NCBI GenBank assembly: GCA_900540475.1
Contig: UQGG01000030.1
Location: 1 to 64,000 of the forward strand
Direction: 5' to 3'
Length of the DNA: 64,000 nucleotides
Origin: an uncultured Robinsoniella sp.
Lineage (GTDB): Bacteria; Bacillota; Clostridia; Lachnospirales; Lachnospiraceae
Below the pieces are notes generated by a model. The model had not been told where the DNA came from. It did no database searches and saw only the letters and a list, made by a program, of their open reading frames with translations. The first letter of the stretch is position 1. Each line of letters starts with the position of its first letter. The position numbers were made by a program, and so were the translations under genes. Positions 1 through 8,146 of this stretch are shown one piece after another.

Positions 1-235
1 TAAGCGGGCAGTGAGCTGCGAAATGCATCAGGATTTCGGAGCGAATGCCCGCGTGCCGCCAAAAAGCGCTTCGGGAAGGTTAGAAAATGCCAGTTCTGCG
101 TTAAGCCTTCCAAACACCTCTCCTGATCCGCCCCCTTCTCTTTCCGTACACTACCTCCATCTACAAAGCGTCCTTCCTCAGCTAAACCCCAATATAATCC
201 CTTTAATAGAACACTATAAAACGTTCGCAGCAGTA
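1..235. other. Non-coding stretch with a palindromic hairpin at its left end
   Basis: No gene is supported here. Bases 4-53 fold into a nested hairpin: GCGGGCA (4-10) pairs with TGCCCGC (47-53), and inside it GCTGCGAAAT pairs with ATTTCGGAGC with one mismatch. The inner part resembles part of the inverted-repeat element at 4962-5123 (both contain a version of TTCGGRGCGAAT), so this may be another, partly off-window, copy of a small dispersed element. An open frame across 11-265 overlaps the end of the kinase gene on the other strand and has no ribosome site or recognisable protein features. Confidence 0.45.
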
Positions 236-2182
236 CTAATCATTTTTTATAGGCAGCAAAATTGATGTTCGGAATTCTTTTTGCAAAGTTTCAAATTTTA
301 CAATGCCCTTGCATTGTTCCACCGCTGCCCGAATATTTACAACGCCCAGACCGGATTCTTTTCGGCTCCTTTTGTCCGACAAGAACCCTCCTTTTGCATC
401 GGAAAGGGCGATATCTTCACAATTGTTATCTATTGTGATGGAGAGCATGGAACCTATTGGTTGAATGCAGATCTGCAAGCGGGCTTCTCCCTTTGGCATA
501 CGCCTTGATGCCTCTAATGCATTTTCCAGGCTGTTTCCTAATATCACACACAAATTGATTTCGGATAAACCGCCCAGGTCATCCGGCAGATTGATATCTG
601 ATTTTGCGGGGATTTCTTCCTCTCTGGCCAGGATCAGGTAATGAACCAGAATGGAATTAATGGCATGATTTTGACAAATGATGAGATTAGATGCCGTTTT
701 AAAATGATTTTCAAACTGATTCAGGTAATGCAGGAGTTTTTCCTGCTCCCGGTTTTCAGCCAGGGAACGAATTGCCAGGATGTGATGACGCAGGTCGTGG
801 CGGTTTTTAGCAGTTGCTTCTATGGATGAGATCAGGCGCTGGTATTGTTCCTGCTGTACCTCTAACTGGCGCTTGTTATATTTTTCCTGTTCTTTTAGTA
901 CCAGCATGCTGCGGTAAATGGATACGGTTTCCGAAAAAAGGATACTGTATAGCAGAAGAACCACAATAAATCCTGCTATTTCCAGGGGCCATCCGGCGAC
1001 AACAGGCTCATATAAAGGAAAGATCCGGTCTATTGCCAAAGAGGAGCCCATAAGACCAAAGCCTGCCAGCAGGCGTCTGGAATATCTGGTTTTATCTAAT
1101 ACGGCAGCCATTGTGCTTAGAATCAGGTAACCAGCCGCAATCCATTTATAGTACATTAAAAGTTTGCTGTAAAGGAGCATGATATTTATGTTATCTTTCC
1201 ATAATAGCGGCATAATAAGAACTGCCAGACAGACCAAAAAGCCGGCAGCAGCCATTGGGTAGCGGCATTTCCCGGGAATCCGGCAGATGGAACCCTGCTG
1301 TATAATCAGTATTAATAACATGGCATACAGACTGAACGATTCTAAACGATACCAGAAGTAACTGTTAAATCCCATGGCATGAACCAGTGGATAGCTGATA
1401 TATCCTGCATAAAAAATGCAGAGTAAAAAGAACAGTACAGACGTTTTTTTCTGCTTTGTTTTTGTCTGGGTGAGCAGGTAAAAGATGCCGATAAGAATAG
1501 TAACCGTAAATGCCATGGTGTAAATCAACAGCCGGAGGATAAAAAGTTTCGTGACTGTGGTGGGATTACCAAAAGCGGGCGGATAGGTAAGTCCGCTGTA
1601 AAGGCCGTTCGGGTCGGTTGCCTGAATTACAATTTCTACAGAATCCGTTGGAGGAATGGTGATCAGGGTGTTCCCGATTCCTCTTTTAAAACTGTCTGGA
1701 TCTACAGATCCCATTGAAGATACTAATTCACCGTTTATCCAGATAAGGCTGGAGGAATAAATCTCAGGAACCTCCAGCACTTGAGGGGAGTCAGAGTCAG
1801 TCAGGACGGTCAGGCGATATGTTGCACTTCCATGGGGATTTTTGGATTTGTCACCCAATTCAAAGCCGCCATGCTGTCCGATGGATACATAGCCGCTGCA
1901 GGCGGGGGACTGGGATTGGATTTCTTCAGGCGTAAAAAGCCTGTATTGATAGAATTCCCAACCGCTGATGAGATATAAATAATCCGTATCCGTATTTCTC
2001 AAATCCAACACTCCGTTTTTTCCCTGTGGGGTTTGCAGTGCATATTTGTTATTATAGACTGCATTGAACGAAAACAGAAGGATGCCCGCCAGAATAACCA
2101 CAGCCAGCAGGATAGGATATTTGTCTTTTGTTTTGCCTGATATCTGCAATTTAGGAAGCTCCTTTCCAAGAGATTTTGACAT
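236..2182 (-). CDS. 7TM GHKL (AgrC/LytS-like) sensor histidine kinase
   Basis: A 648-residue membrane sensor kinase expected to phosphorylate the LytTR regulator encoded upstream at 4196-4918. The N-terminus has one membrane segment (about residues 25-42), then an extracellular beta-rich region resembling the 7TMR-DISM sensor domain, then about seven hydrophobic segments (about 215-425). A coiled linker leads to the H-box KNRHDLRHHILAI with the likely phospho-accepting His near residue 462. The GHKL-type ATPase has the N-box GNSLENALEA (near 550) and the G-box ESGLGVVNI. It is the last gene of a three-gene minus-strand operon, 39 bases after the surface-protein gene. The ATG has only a weak ribosome site, which suggests dependence on upstream translation. 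The ligand is unknown; a carbohydrate-like or cell-wall ligand is possible but not shown. Family assignment is secure. Confidence 0.9.
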   Translation of the reverse strand: MSKSLGKELPKLQISGKTKDKYPILLAVVILAGILLFSFNAVYNNKYALQTPQGKNGVLDLRNTDTDYLYLISGWEFYQYRLFTPEEIQSQSPACSGYVSIGQHGGFELGDKSKNPHGSATYRLTVLTDSDSPQVLEVPEIYSSSLIWINGELVSSMGSVDPDSFKRGIGNTLITIPPTDSVEIVIQATDPNGLYSGLTYPPAFGNPTTVTKLFILRLLIYTMAFTVTILIGIFYLLTQTKTKQKKTSVLFFLLCIFYAGYISYPLVHAMGFNSYFWYRLESFSLYAMLLILIIQQGSICRIPGKCRYPMAAAGFLVCLAVLIMPLLWKDNINIMLLYSKLLMYYKWIAAGYLILSTMAAVLDKTRYSRRLLAGFGLMGSSLAIDRIFPLYEPVVAGWPLEIAGFIVVLLLYSILFSETVSIYRSMLVLKEQEKYNKRQLEVQQEQYQRLISSIEATAKNRHDLRHHILAIRSLAENREQEKLLHYLNQFENHFKTASNLIICQNHAINSILVHYLILAREEEIPAKSDINLPDDLGGLSEINLCVILGNSLENALEASRRMPKGEARLQICIQPIGSMLSITIDNNCEDIALSDAKGGFLSDKRSRKESGLGVVNIRAAVEQCKGIVKFETLQKEFRTSILLPIKND

Positions 2183-2190
2183 ATCGGGTG

Positions 2191-2220
2191 TTAGAGCGTG
2201 TCTGAAAATTCATTCCTGCC
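2191..2220. repeat. Copy of the TTAGAGCGTGTTTGAAAATT short dispersed repeat
   Basis: The gap between the surface-protein stop and the kinase start holds TTAGAGCGTGTCTGAAAATT, nearly identical to sequences at 4962, 15798, 15817 and 16573 and to the reverse complement at 5106. It fills most of the 39-base gap. Confidence 0.6.
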
Positions 2221-2221
2221 A

Positions 2222-4195
2222 TTATTTCCGTTTACCTCTCCAATACAGTGTCAGGCAAGCCAGAATAACTGCGGAACATAAAAGTAATAACTTCGGCAGT
2301 ACCTGTCCGGATTTGGATACTGGCATGGGATTTGAGATATTGCTTTGGGATGAGTCCATGCCACTATTCGGGTTTGCTTTCAGAACGGGAGATGTTTCCG
2401 GCATAAAAGATCCCTTTTTCTCTTTATCTGCTGTATTGTCTGATGATGGGACTTCTGTCTCCGGAGTTTTCGTAACCGCGGTCTTTTCCGTCTCCAGTGT
2501 TGAACTATTTTGCGTATTCATACCGGTATCATTCTTTTTGCTGTTATCGTATGAAGATGGAGTATTATTATCGCTCCCTTCATAGGAAGGACGGTTAGTG
2601 GAAGACGGTTTCGTGGAATGCGGCTTAGTGGATGGCGGTTTCGTGGAATGCGGTTTCGTGGAAGACGGCTTAGTGGAAGGCGGATTGATGTCTGGCAATT
2701 CGGAAGAAGACGGTTCTGTTTCTATCCCTGGGGCGGATGTCTCGGGTTCTTCAGAAGAATTGCTGTTATCTCCGGGGAACGGTGCTGGCAGCATATCACC
2801 TGGCGGGCATGTCTCATTTGGAGGCTTAACCTCATTATCCGGCGGAAGTATGGGCTGATCATCCCGGTCACTTCCATCCCGGTCACCATCTGTGATCTGA
2901 GGGGTAATAAAGCCATCCGGACCAAATTTCACTTTCAGGATATTGGTTCTGGTTTTAATGCCATTTGTCGTAATATCCGCCTGGAATAAATACTGGAAAG
3001 TTTTATCCAGGGGAGTTTCCAGATACAGTTCACCTGGATGTATAAACGAAAAGTCTTCAAAAGGCTGCCACGTGGTACCTGCATCTGTAGAGTAAAAAAG
3101 TTCAATGTAAGAATCGTATGCTGGAGACTCATAAAAGTGAAGACGGACATTCTTATTCGAAGAAGATGCGCTGTATAAATAGAATTTTCCAGGTTCTGTA
3201 ACTAAAATGGTGCCGTTTAGCTGAGGGAAATCAATGTCCAAACCCAGAATTGGAAAGGTTTCCAAATAGGTTGAAAACTCATAAACGCCAGGTGTCCCGG
3301 CATCTACATTTTCAATGTTCCAGGTGATTGGCAACAATGCTGTCCTTTTCGGTATAGAGGGATCATCGGACTGAAATGTAAACTGTGTTAATCCAGGGAG
3401 CCTGTTCAGCAGCTCTTCTGAAGTACCCGGGGATACAATATAATTAACAAAGGAGTCCTTAGATAAAATTGTCCGGTTAATGACAGTTGCATTTGCAGGT
3501 AGTGAAGATATGCCGCAGCAGTCTAAAGAGACTTCCCCCGATGTACGCAATGGATTGCCATTTCCGGTAATTCCGGTTAAAAATAAAGAGGTTTTTCCCT
3601 CTGCTTCAATACCGCAGGCACCTTTTTCTAAACGGATATTAAAAAAGCCAAGAGAAAGGTCACCTCTGCATTTAATACCAATTCCTTCAGGTCCGGAGAC
3701 AGACATATTGAAAAAACTGCCGTTAAAAGAACTGCTGGAGTTATCTTGTAAATCTAAATTTACGTCGCTCTGAAAATAGAGCCCGCAGCTGTTTACTAAA
3801 TCTATTTTTACATCCTTTGAAAATGAAATGTCTGTAGCAGGAGCCACATCGAATACTGGTTCTGGGTTATGAGAACTGTATATTCTCACCGGTCCGGAAA
3901 TATTGGTTAAGCTCTGGACCCGAATGCCATAGCCGTTCATATGTATCGTTACAGGGGAATTTGCCTCCAGGGACAGATATCTGCCGGTATCAATATTACT
4001 GCCCAGGGATACTTCTCCTCCGCCGGGATGTTTGGCAAACCAGTCCATAAGTTCTTCTCTGGAATAAACCATATCCATATTTTCCACAACAGCCGGATCT
4101 CTTTCCTTTGCTGATACCGGCTGGCAGAGAAAGGAAAAAAGTATAAGAAAAATGAAAATAAAAGCAGTTGCAGTTATTTTTGCATAACATTTCAT
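2222..4195 (-). CDS. Membrane-anchored surface protein with STKP pentapeptide repeats
   Basis: A 657-residue exported protein of unrecognised family. It has a clear N-terminal signal peptide (basic start, hydrophobic core about residues 8-26, ending near VSA). The following 370 residues are beta-rich with short repeating turns, like a right-handed beta-solenoid or pectate-lyase-like fold. Next comes an Asp/Pro/Glu/Ser-rich stretch, then 15-base tandem repeats (about 2590-2685) coding STKPP/STKPH/STKPS units near residues 503-535, a Ser/Thr-rich stalk, and a C-terminal hydrophobic helix ending in WRGKRK. There is no LPXTG motif, so it is probably held by the membrane helix. It begins directly after the regulator stop codon (TAG then ATG) and precedes the sensor kinase, so it may be a ligand-binding partner or a target of that system. 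The function is inferred from layout only. Confidence 0.75.
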   Translation of the reverse strand: MKCYAKITATAFIFIFLILFSFLCQPVSAKERDPAVVENMDMVYSREELMDWFAKHPGGGEVSLGSNIDTGRYLSLEANSPVTIHMNGYGIRVQSLTNISGPVRIYSSHNPEPVFDVAPATDISFSKDVKIDLVNSCGLYFQSDVNLDLQDNSSSSFNGSFFNMSVSGPEGIGIKCRGDLSLGFFNIRLEKGACGIEAEGKTSLFLTGITGNGNPLRTSGEVSLDCCGISSLPANATVINRTILSKDSFVNYIVSPGTSEELLNRLPGLTQFTFQSDDPSIPKRTALLPITWNIENVDAGTPGVYEFSTYLETFPILGLDIDFPQLNGTILVTEPGKFYLYSASSSNKNVRLHFYESPAYDSYIELFYSTDAGTTWQPFEDFSFIHPGELYLETPLDKTFQYLFQADITTNGIKTRTNILKVKFGPDGFITPQITDGDRDGSDRDDQPILPPDNEVKPPNETCPPGDMLPAPFPGDNSNSSEEPETSAPGIETEPSSSELPDINPPSTKPSSTKPHSTKPPSTKPHSTKPSSTNRPSYEGSDNNTPSSYDNSKKNDTGMNTQNSSTLETEKTAVTKTPETEVPSSDNTADKEKKGSFMPETSPVLKANPNSGMDSSQSNISNPMPVSKSGQVLPKLLLLCSAVILACLTLYWRGKRK

Positions 4196-4918
4196 CTAGA
4201 TCTGCTCCTTCCTCGTACAGCTCCACAGATAGTCATAGTAGGACTGTTTCACCGCCAGAGAACCACGCAGGCGGATTGGAACTTTCTCTTTGTTTTTCAG
4301 CAGAAAATCATGTTCCAAAACCGCGTCTATGTAATTCATATTGACAAGGCAGCCCCTGATACAATCAAGAAATGGCAATCCGGCAGCCTGCTTTTTCAAC
4401 TCTCGATAGGAGAGGTATGTTTCGATAATCTCATCTTTAAGATGCAATATGGTTAGGCGTCCTCTGCTTTCTGTCCAGTAAATGTCGTGTATGAATATGT
4501 TACGTACCAGTTTCTTATCTTTCACAACGAGATAATGTGCAGACTGATTCAGAAGATCCTGGCATTTTTTCATGGAAGCGTCCAGTGCCTGATATGTAAT
4601 TGGTTTAATGAGATAATCGGTAGCGGATACGCTAAATGCCTGTAAAGGATGGTCAAGGCTGGTTGTTGTAAAAATCAGATGAAAGCCGGTATCTTTTTTT
4701 CGCAGCAATTTTGCTGTCTGCATGCCGTCCGGTGATTTCATATAGATATCCAGAAAAATAAGGGGAAATCTGTATTTTTCAAAGTCCGCAAGAAGTTCTC
4801 TGGAAGATGTATAGGCAGAAAGTTCAATAGGTATTTGTTGATTTCTACAATAATCTTCCAGAAGCCCCGTCAAGTTGTCTAAGTCTTGTATATTGTCATC
4901 ACAGATAGCTATTTTCAT
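4196..4918 (-). CDS. LytTR-family response regulator
   Basis: A 240-residue AgrA/LytR-type transcription factor. The receiver domain (1-120) has the acidic pair D7/D8, the phospho-acceptor D57 in IFLDIYM, T84-T86 and K105 in YLIKP. The LytTR DNA-binding domain follows (about 130-230), with RGCLVNMNYIDAV typical of the family. It is the first gene of the minus-strand operon with the surface protein and the 7TM kinase, and the kinase is its obvious partner. The ATG at 4918 is preceded by AGGAG at a good distance. The leader on this strand lies next to the inverted-repeat element at 4962-5123. No unusual residues are seen. Confidence 0.9.
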   Translation of the reverse strand: MKIAICDDNIQDLDNLTGLLEDYCRNQQIPIELSAYTSSRELLADFEKYRFPLIFLDIYMKSPDGMQTAKLLRKKDTGFHLIFTTTSLDHPLQAFSVSATDYLIKPITYQALDASMKKCQDLLNQSAHYLVVKDKKLVRNIFIHDIYWTESRGRLTILHLKDEIIETYLSYRELKKQAAGLPFLDCIRGCLVNMNYIDAVLEHDFLLKNKEKVPIRLRGSLAVKQSYYDYLWSCTRKEQI

Positions 4919-4961
4919 GTTTGTTTCTCCTGTTTTTTATTCCATACTATTATAGCATGTT

Positions 4962-5123
4962 TTAGAGCTTGTTTGAAAATTATTTTCTGACAGCTGTGCG
5001 TCACAGTTTGTGGAAGATTTGTCCCGGATGAAGTGCGCATAGCGGGCTATATAACCTGAATTCGGGGCGAATATGCTGCAAAGTGGGGCGTGCAGATGGC
5101 GGAGTGAATTTTCAAACAGGCTT
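4962..5123. repeat. MITE-like inverted-repeat element, about 160 bp
   Basis: The left end (AGAGCTTGTTTGAAAATT, from 4964) and the right end (AATTTTCAAACAGGCTT, 5107-5123) are near-perfect inverted repeats. The 125-base core carries no reading frame of note and contains TTCGGGGCGAAT, similar to the hairpin at the left edge of the window. The ends match the short repeats found after several genes here. This is the structure expected of a non-autonomous miniature element or a large REP-like hairpin. Confidence 0.6.
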
Positions 5124-5137
5124 ATATGTTTTCGTGA

Positions 5138-5238
5138 TTTTGATTACAAAAAGCTGCGTTTTATTACAAGTGAATTGCGAATTTTAGGGAAATCTGTTTT
5201 ATTACAAATATGCAGTATTTATTCTGCTTGTAATAAGG
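5138..5238 (+). promoter_or_regulatory. Repeated TTATTACAA motifs upstream of a LytTR regulator
   Basis: TTTTRATTACAA occurs at 5138-5149, 5158-5169 and 5196-5207, start-to-start distances of 20 and 38 bases, that is near multiples of a helical turn. A fourth copy lies inverted (TTGTAATAAG) at 5229-5238. All are within 120 bases of the LytTR gene start at 5252. LytTR proteins bind spaced direct repeats, so autoregulation is a reasonable inference. The motif does not match the classic AgrA or VirR consensus. Confidence 0.45.
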
Positions 5239-5251
5239 GAGGTGTTGAGTA

Positions 5252-5950
5252 ATGCTGATTGCTGTTTGTGATGCTTGTTTTCAGGATACTGAACTTTTGC
5301 AGTCTTACATTTTTAAGTATGGCTATGAAAATTCTATGAATATCAAAGTACATATTCATCAGTCGATATTTTCTATGAAAAATGCACTGAGACGATATTG
5401 CTATGATGTGATTTTTCTGGATGTGGGAATGGAGGAAGATGAGGGAAAGAAACTGGCTGAAGAAATATGTGAGGAGTATCGTGGAAAATTAATATTTGTA
5501 ACAGGAATACGGGATTATGCAGTGGAGGCATTCCGTTTATACGCAGTAAATTATCTGATAAAGCCAGTAAATTATTTTCAGATATGTGACTGTTTCGCCA
5601 GACTGAGTATTTCCTGTTCGGAAGCCTGTATTCAGGTGCGATGCGGATATCGTAAGGTTTCTATTCCGCTAAAGGCAATCGAGTATATTGAATCTTTCAA
5701 TAATAAAGTGGTTATCCATACGGAGAAACAAGAGTTTACCACTTATGAAAACCTGAGTTTGCTTTATCAGGAGTTAAAGTCGGCTTGTTTTATACAGCCT
5801 TACCGCAGCTACATTGTAAATATGTCGTACATAAAAGTTTTGGAAAAGGACAGGCTTTTATTGAAAAATGGAAAAGAACTGCAGGTGTCCAGGCATCGAA
5901 AGCAGGAGATGATGGAAAGGTATAACCAGTTTTTATTTGAATCCAGGTAG
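5252..5950 (+). CDS. LytTR-family response regulator (second)
   Basis: A 232-residue regulator with a receiver domain (D7, phospho-acceptor D57 in VIFLDVGM, T84, K104 in YLIKP) and a C-terminal LytTR domain (about 125-228, with PYRSYIVNMSYI). The acidic pair is reduced to one Asp (CDAC), so metal binding may be weaker than usual. No kinase gene is adjacent on this strand; it may share the 7TM kinase at 236-2182 or respond to another one. AAGGGAGGTG ends 7 bases before the ATG at 5252. It is a single-gene unit: a terminator follows at 6011-6090. The upstream repeats suggest self-regulation. Confidence 0.87.
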   Translation: MLIAVCDACFQDTELLQSYIFKYGYENSMNIKVHIHQSIFSMKNALRRYCYDVIFLDVGMEEDEGKKLAEEICEEYRGKLIFVTGIRDYAVEAFRLYAVNYLIKPVNYFQICDCFARLSISCSEACIQVRCGYRKVSIPLKAIEYIESFNNKVVIHTEKQEFTTYENLSLLYQELKSACFIQPYRSYIVNMSYIKVLEKDRLLLKNGKELQVSRHRKQEMMERYNQFLFESR

Positions 5951-6010
5951 CTTTAGTGGTCAGGTCCCCGGGAAAGGGAATAGGTAACAGAAAATTTTAT
6001 AAAAGAAGAT

Positions 6011-6090
6011 AAAGGTGCCGGTACGCAGCAGTGATATGCTCCTGTCAAATAGACAGAGAGCAGTTCACAGAAGCGTGCCGGCACTTTTTT
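6011..6090 (+). terminator. Long-stem rho-independent terminator
   Basis: AAAGGTGCCGGTACGC (6011-6026) pairs with GCGTGCCGGCACTTTT (6073-6088) with one bulge and one G-U pair, followed by a T-run. The loop itself contains a second hairpin (TGCTCCTGTC with GACAGAGAGCA). It sits 60 bases after the LytTR stop and isolates that gene from the murR operon. Confidence 0.75.
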
Positions 6091-6157
6091 CTTCAAGGAT
6101 GGACAAGTTCGATAGCGAAATTGCACAATTTAGGGTGCAAATTAGGGGAAAGTACCA

Positions 6158-6222
6158 ATAGATGAAACAAAGTACCATAAGTAGACAGAAATATAGACAG
6201 AAATGTTTCATCTATGTATAAT
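6158..6222 (+). promoter_or_regulatory. Promoter with overlapping 12-bp inverted-repeat operator for the muropeptide operon
   Basis: TAGACA (6194-6199), 17 bases, then TATAAT (6217-6222) form a strong sigma-A promoter. A perfect 12-bp inverted repeat, ATAGATGAAACA (6158-6169) and TGTTTCATCTAT (6204-6215), has its right arm exactly between the -35 and -10 boxes and its left arm just upstream. This is the geometry of a repressor operator. The first gene downstream is an RpiR/MurR-type regulator, so self-repression relieved by a MurNAc-6-phosphate-like ligand is the natural inference. AGTACC also repeats at 6151 and 6171. Confidence 0.7.
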
Positions 6223-6320
6223 GAACACATTAAATAAACAAAAAAACAAATATATAGGTGGTATTGCATAATAAAATTTTTACAATATCAAAAATATTTA
6301 GAAAGGATTGGTAAAAATGC

Positions 6321-7181
6321 ATGGAAAGTGTTTTGGTGAGGCTTCGTGAGTATTATGATCAGGCAAGCAATACAGAGAAGAGTATCATTTCTTTTCTGCT
6401 GGAGAATCCGGAGGAAGCGGCAGAGATGAGTATTCATCAGCTGGCGGACAGAGTTTACGCATCTGCGTCTACCATTACAAGGCTTTGCCATAAAACGGGG
6501 TTTCCGCAGTATAAGCGGTTTCAGAAATCCCTGCTCTATGAACTGGCTGTTCGCAAAGAAAACGTGCTGGGGCTGGATTATGAGATTCACCGTGATGATG
6601 CACTGGAAAATCTGGTGGATAAGATCACTTATAAGAGTATTGCTTCTTTGGAAGATACCAGAAGCCTGATTGATATCAGTGCACTGGAGAAATGTCTGGA
6701 TCTGCTTAATAATGCGCGAATGGTTACTTTTTTCGGAATTGGGGCGTCGCTTTTAGTGGCAAAAGATGCTTATCTGAAGTTTTTGAGGATCAACAAACCA
6801 TGTCAGGTATGTGAAGATTATCATGCCCAGCTTGTGCAGGCTAAAGTAATGGGACGTCAGGATGTGGCAATTATCATCAGCTACTCCGGACAGACCAGTG
6901 AGATGATATCCTGTGCAAAAATATTAAAGAGTGCACAGGTTCCCATGATTGCGATTACCTGCTTTAAAGAATCACCCCTGTCGAAGCTTATGGATTACAA
7001 CCTTTACGTAACGGCAACGGAGTATGCTTTTAAAACGGGAAAGCTGGCGTCGAGGCTTGCACAGCTGAATGTAATTGACATTTTATATGTCGCTTATATT
7101 CAGAGAAATTATGATACCTGTATGGTTTCCTTAAAGAAAACTTATATATCAAAAACAGACAGGAGTGAAGGAGAGGGATGA
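6321..7181 (+). CDS. murR: RpiR/MurR-family transcriptional regulator
   Basis: A 286-residue regulator: N-terminal helix-turn-helix RpiR domain (about 1-77, with ASASTITRLCHKTGF) and a C-terminal SIS sugar-phosphate isomerase domain (about 115-250, with GIGASLLVAKDA and SYSGQTSE). It heads the operon and lies immediately before murQ, as MurR does in other bacteria, where MurNAc-6-phosphate is the inducer. The ATG at 6321 is the only plausible start: the ATG four bases earlier is out of frame and a stop lies upstream in frame. The perfect inverted repeat over the promoter is its likely target. The assignment to MurR rather than another RpiR rests on the neighbourhood. Confidence 0.85.
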   Translation: MESVLVRLREYYDQASNTEKSIISFLLENPEEAAEMSIHQLADRVYASASTITRLCHKTGFPQYKRFQKSLLYELAVRKENVLGLDYEIHRDDALENLVDKITYKSIASLEDTRSLIDISALEKCLDLLNNARMVTFFGIGASLLVAKDAYLKFLRINKPCQVCEDYHAQLVQAKVMGRQDVAIIISYSGQTSEMISCAKILKSAQVPMIAITCFKESPLSKLMDYNLYVTATEYAFKTGKLASRLAQLNVIDILYVAYIQRNYDTCMVSLKKTYISKTDRSEGEG

Positions 7182-7182
7182 G

Positions 7183-8133
7183 ATGTACAGAAAAATGGTA
7201 GATTTGGAGAAAATGGCAACAGAAATGCGCAATGCCGGAACAATGGCATTGGATGAAATGACGCCTCTTGAAATTATCACGATTATGAATCATGAGGACG
7301 AACGTGTGGCGAAGGTGGTGAAAGGGGCGCTTCCCCAGGTCGCCAAGGCGGTTGAGTGGACTACAAAAAGCCTGCAAACCGGGGGGAGAATCGTTTACAT
7401 AGGTGCAGGAACCAGCGGAAGGCTTGGTATTCTGGATGCTTCTGAGTGCCCGCCTACTTTTGGCGTATCTTATGACTGTGTAGTAGGAATTATTGCAGGT
7501 GGAAAGGAGGCGTTTATCAAAGCAGCTGAGGGTGCGGAAGATAATCCAGATCTTGGAAGAGATGATCTGATCAAGATTCATCTCACCAGTAAAGATACGG
7601 TGATCGGAATTGCGGCCAGTGGACGAACGCCATATGTGCTGGGGGCTATGGCATATGCCAAAGAAACCGGGTGCAGGACAGTTGCGATTGTCTGTAATGA
7701 GAATATGGAAATGAGCAGAGCAGCTGATATTGGAATCGAACTTTTGACAGGGCCCGAGATACTGACCGGTTCTACCAGACTGAAGGCAGGAACTGCGGAA
7801 AAAATGGTTCTGAATATGATTTCCACTGCGAGTATGGTGGGAATCGGAAAGGTATATGAGAATCTGATGGTGGATGTACAGCAGACTAATGAAAAGCTGG
7901 TATGCCGTGCGGAAAACATTGTTATGGAAGCAGTAAACTGCAGCAGAGAAGACGCCAGAAAAGCTTTAAAGGAGGCAGATGGGGATGCGAAACTGGCTAT
8001 TACAAGAATGCTGCTGAATTGTAATATTGCAAGAGCCCGTAAGCTGTTAGAGGGTGCAAAAGGAAAAATCCGTATAGCAGTTATGAACGGGAAAAAGGAA
8101 ACCGATAAACTTAACATTTCAAACCAGATGTAG
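7183..8133 (+). CDS. murQ: N-acetylmuramic acid 6-phosphate etherase
   Basis: MurQ removes the D-lactyl ether from MurNAc-6-phosphate, giving GlcNAc-6-phosphate and D-lactate in the cytoplasm. From the ATG at 7183 the protein has 316 residues, close to the family norm. The SIS domain shows IGAGTSGRLGILDASECPPTFG (with the catalytic Glu of ASECPP), AEDNPDLG, AASGRTPY and the family-typical GPEILTGSTRLKAGTAEKM. The C-terminal helical part ends near residue 295. The ATG at 7183 follows GGAGAGGG at normal spacing; a GTG at 7165 would add six residues and overlap the regulator. It lies one base after murR. It is the clearest single marker of what the operon does. Confidence 0.96.
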   Translation: MYRKMVDLEKMATEMRNAGTMALDEMTPLEIITIMNHEDERVAKVVKGALPQVAKAVEWTTKSLQTGGRIVYIGAGTSGRLGILDASECPPTFGVSYDCVVGIIAGGKEAFIKAAEGAEDNPDLGRDDLIKIHLTSKDTVIGIAASGRTPYVLGAMAYAKETGCRTVAIVCNENMEMSRAADIGIELLTGPEILTGSTRLKAGTAEKMVLNMISTASMVGIGKVYENLMVDVQQTNEKLVCRAENIVMEAVNCSREDARKALKEADGDAKLAITRMLLNCNIARARKLLEGAKGKIRIAVMNGKKETDKLNISNQM

Positions 8134-8146
8134 AAGGAGGACGTAA

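Noticed and set aside
11..265. 84-residue plus-strand frame at the left edge
   Set aside because: It overlaps the hairpin and the end of the kinase gene and shows no coding signals.
2222..4195. LPXTG sortase anchor on the surface protein
   Set aside because: The C-terminus has VLPKLLLL, not LPXTG; anchoring by the hydrophobic helix is the simpler reading.
236..5950. agr-type peptide quorum system
   Set aside because: The kinase and regulators fit, but no AgrB-like protease or AgrD-like peptide gene is present in the window.
6317..6319. ATG as start of murR
   Set aside because: It is out of frame with the RpiR reading frame; the ATG at 6321 is the in-frame start.
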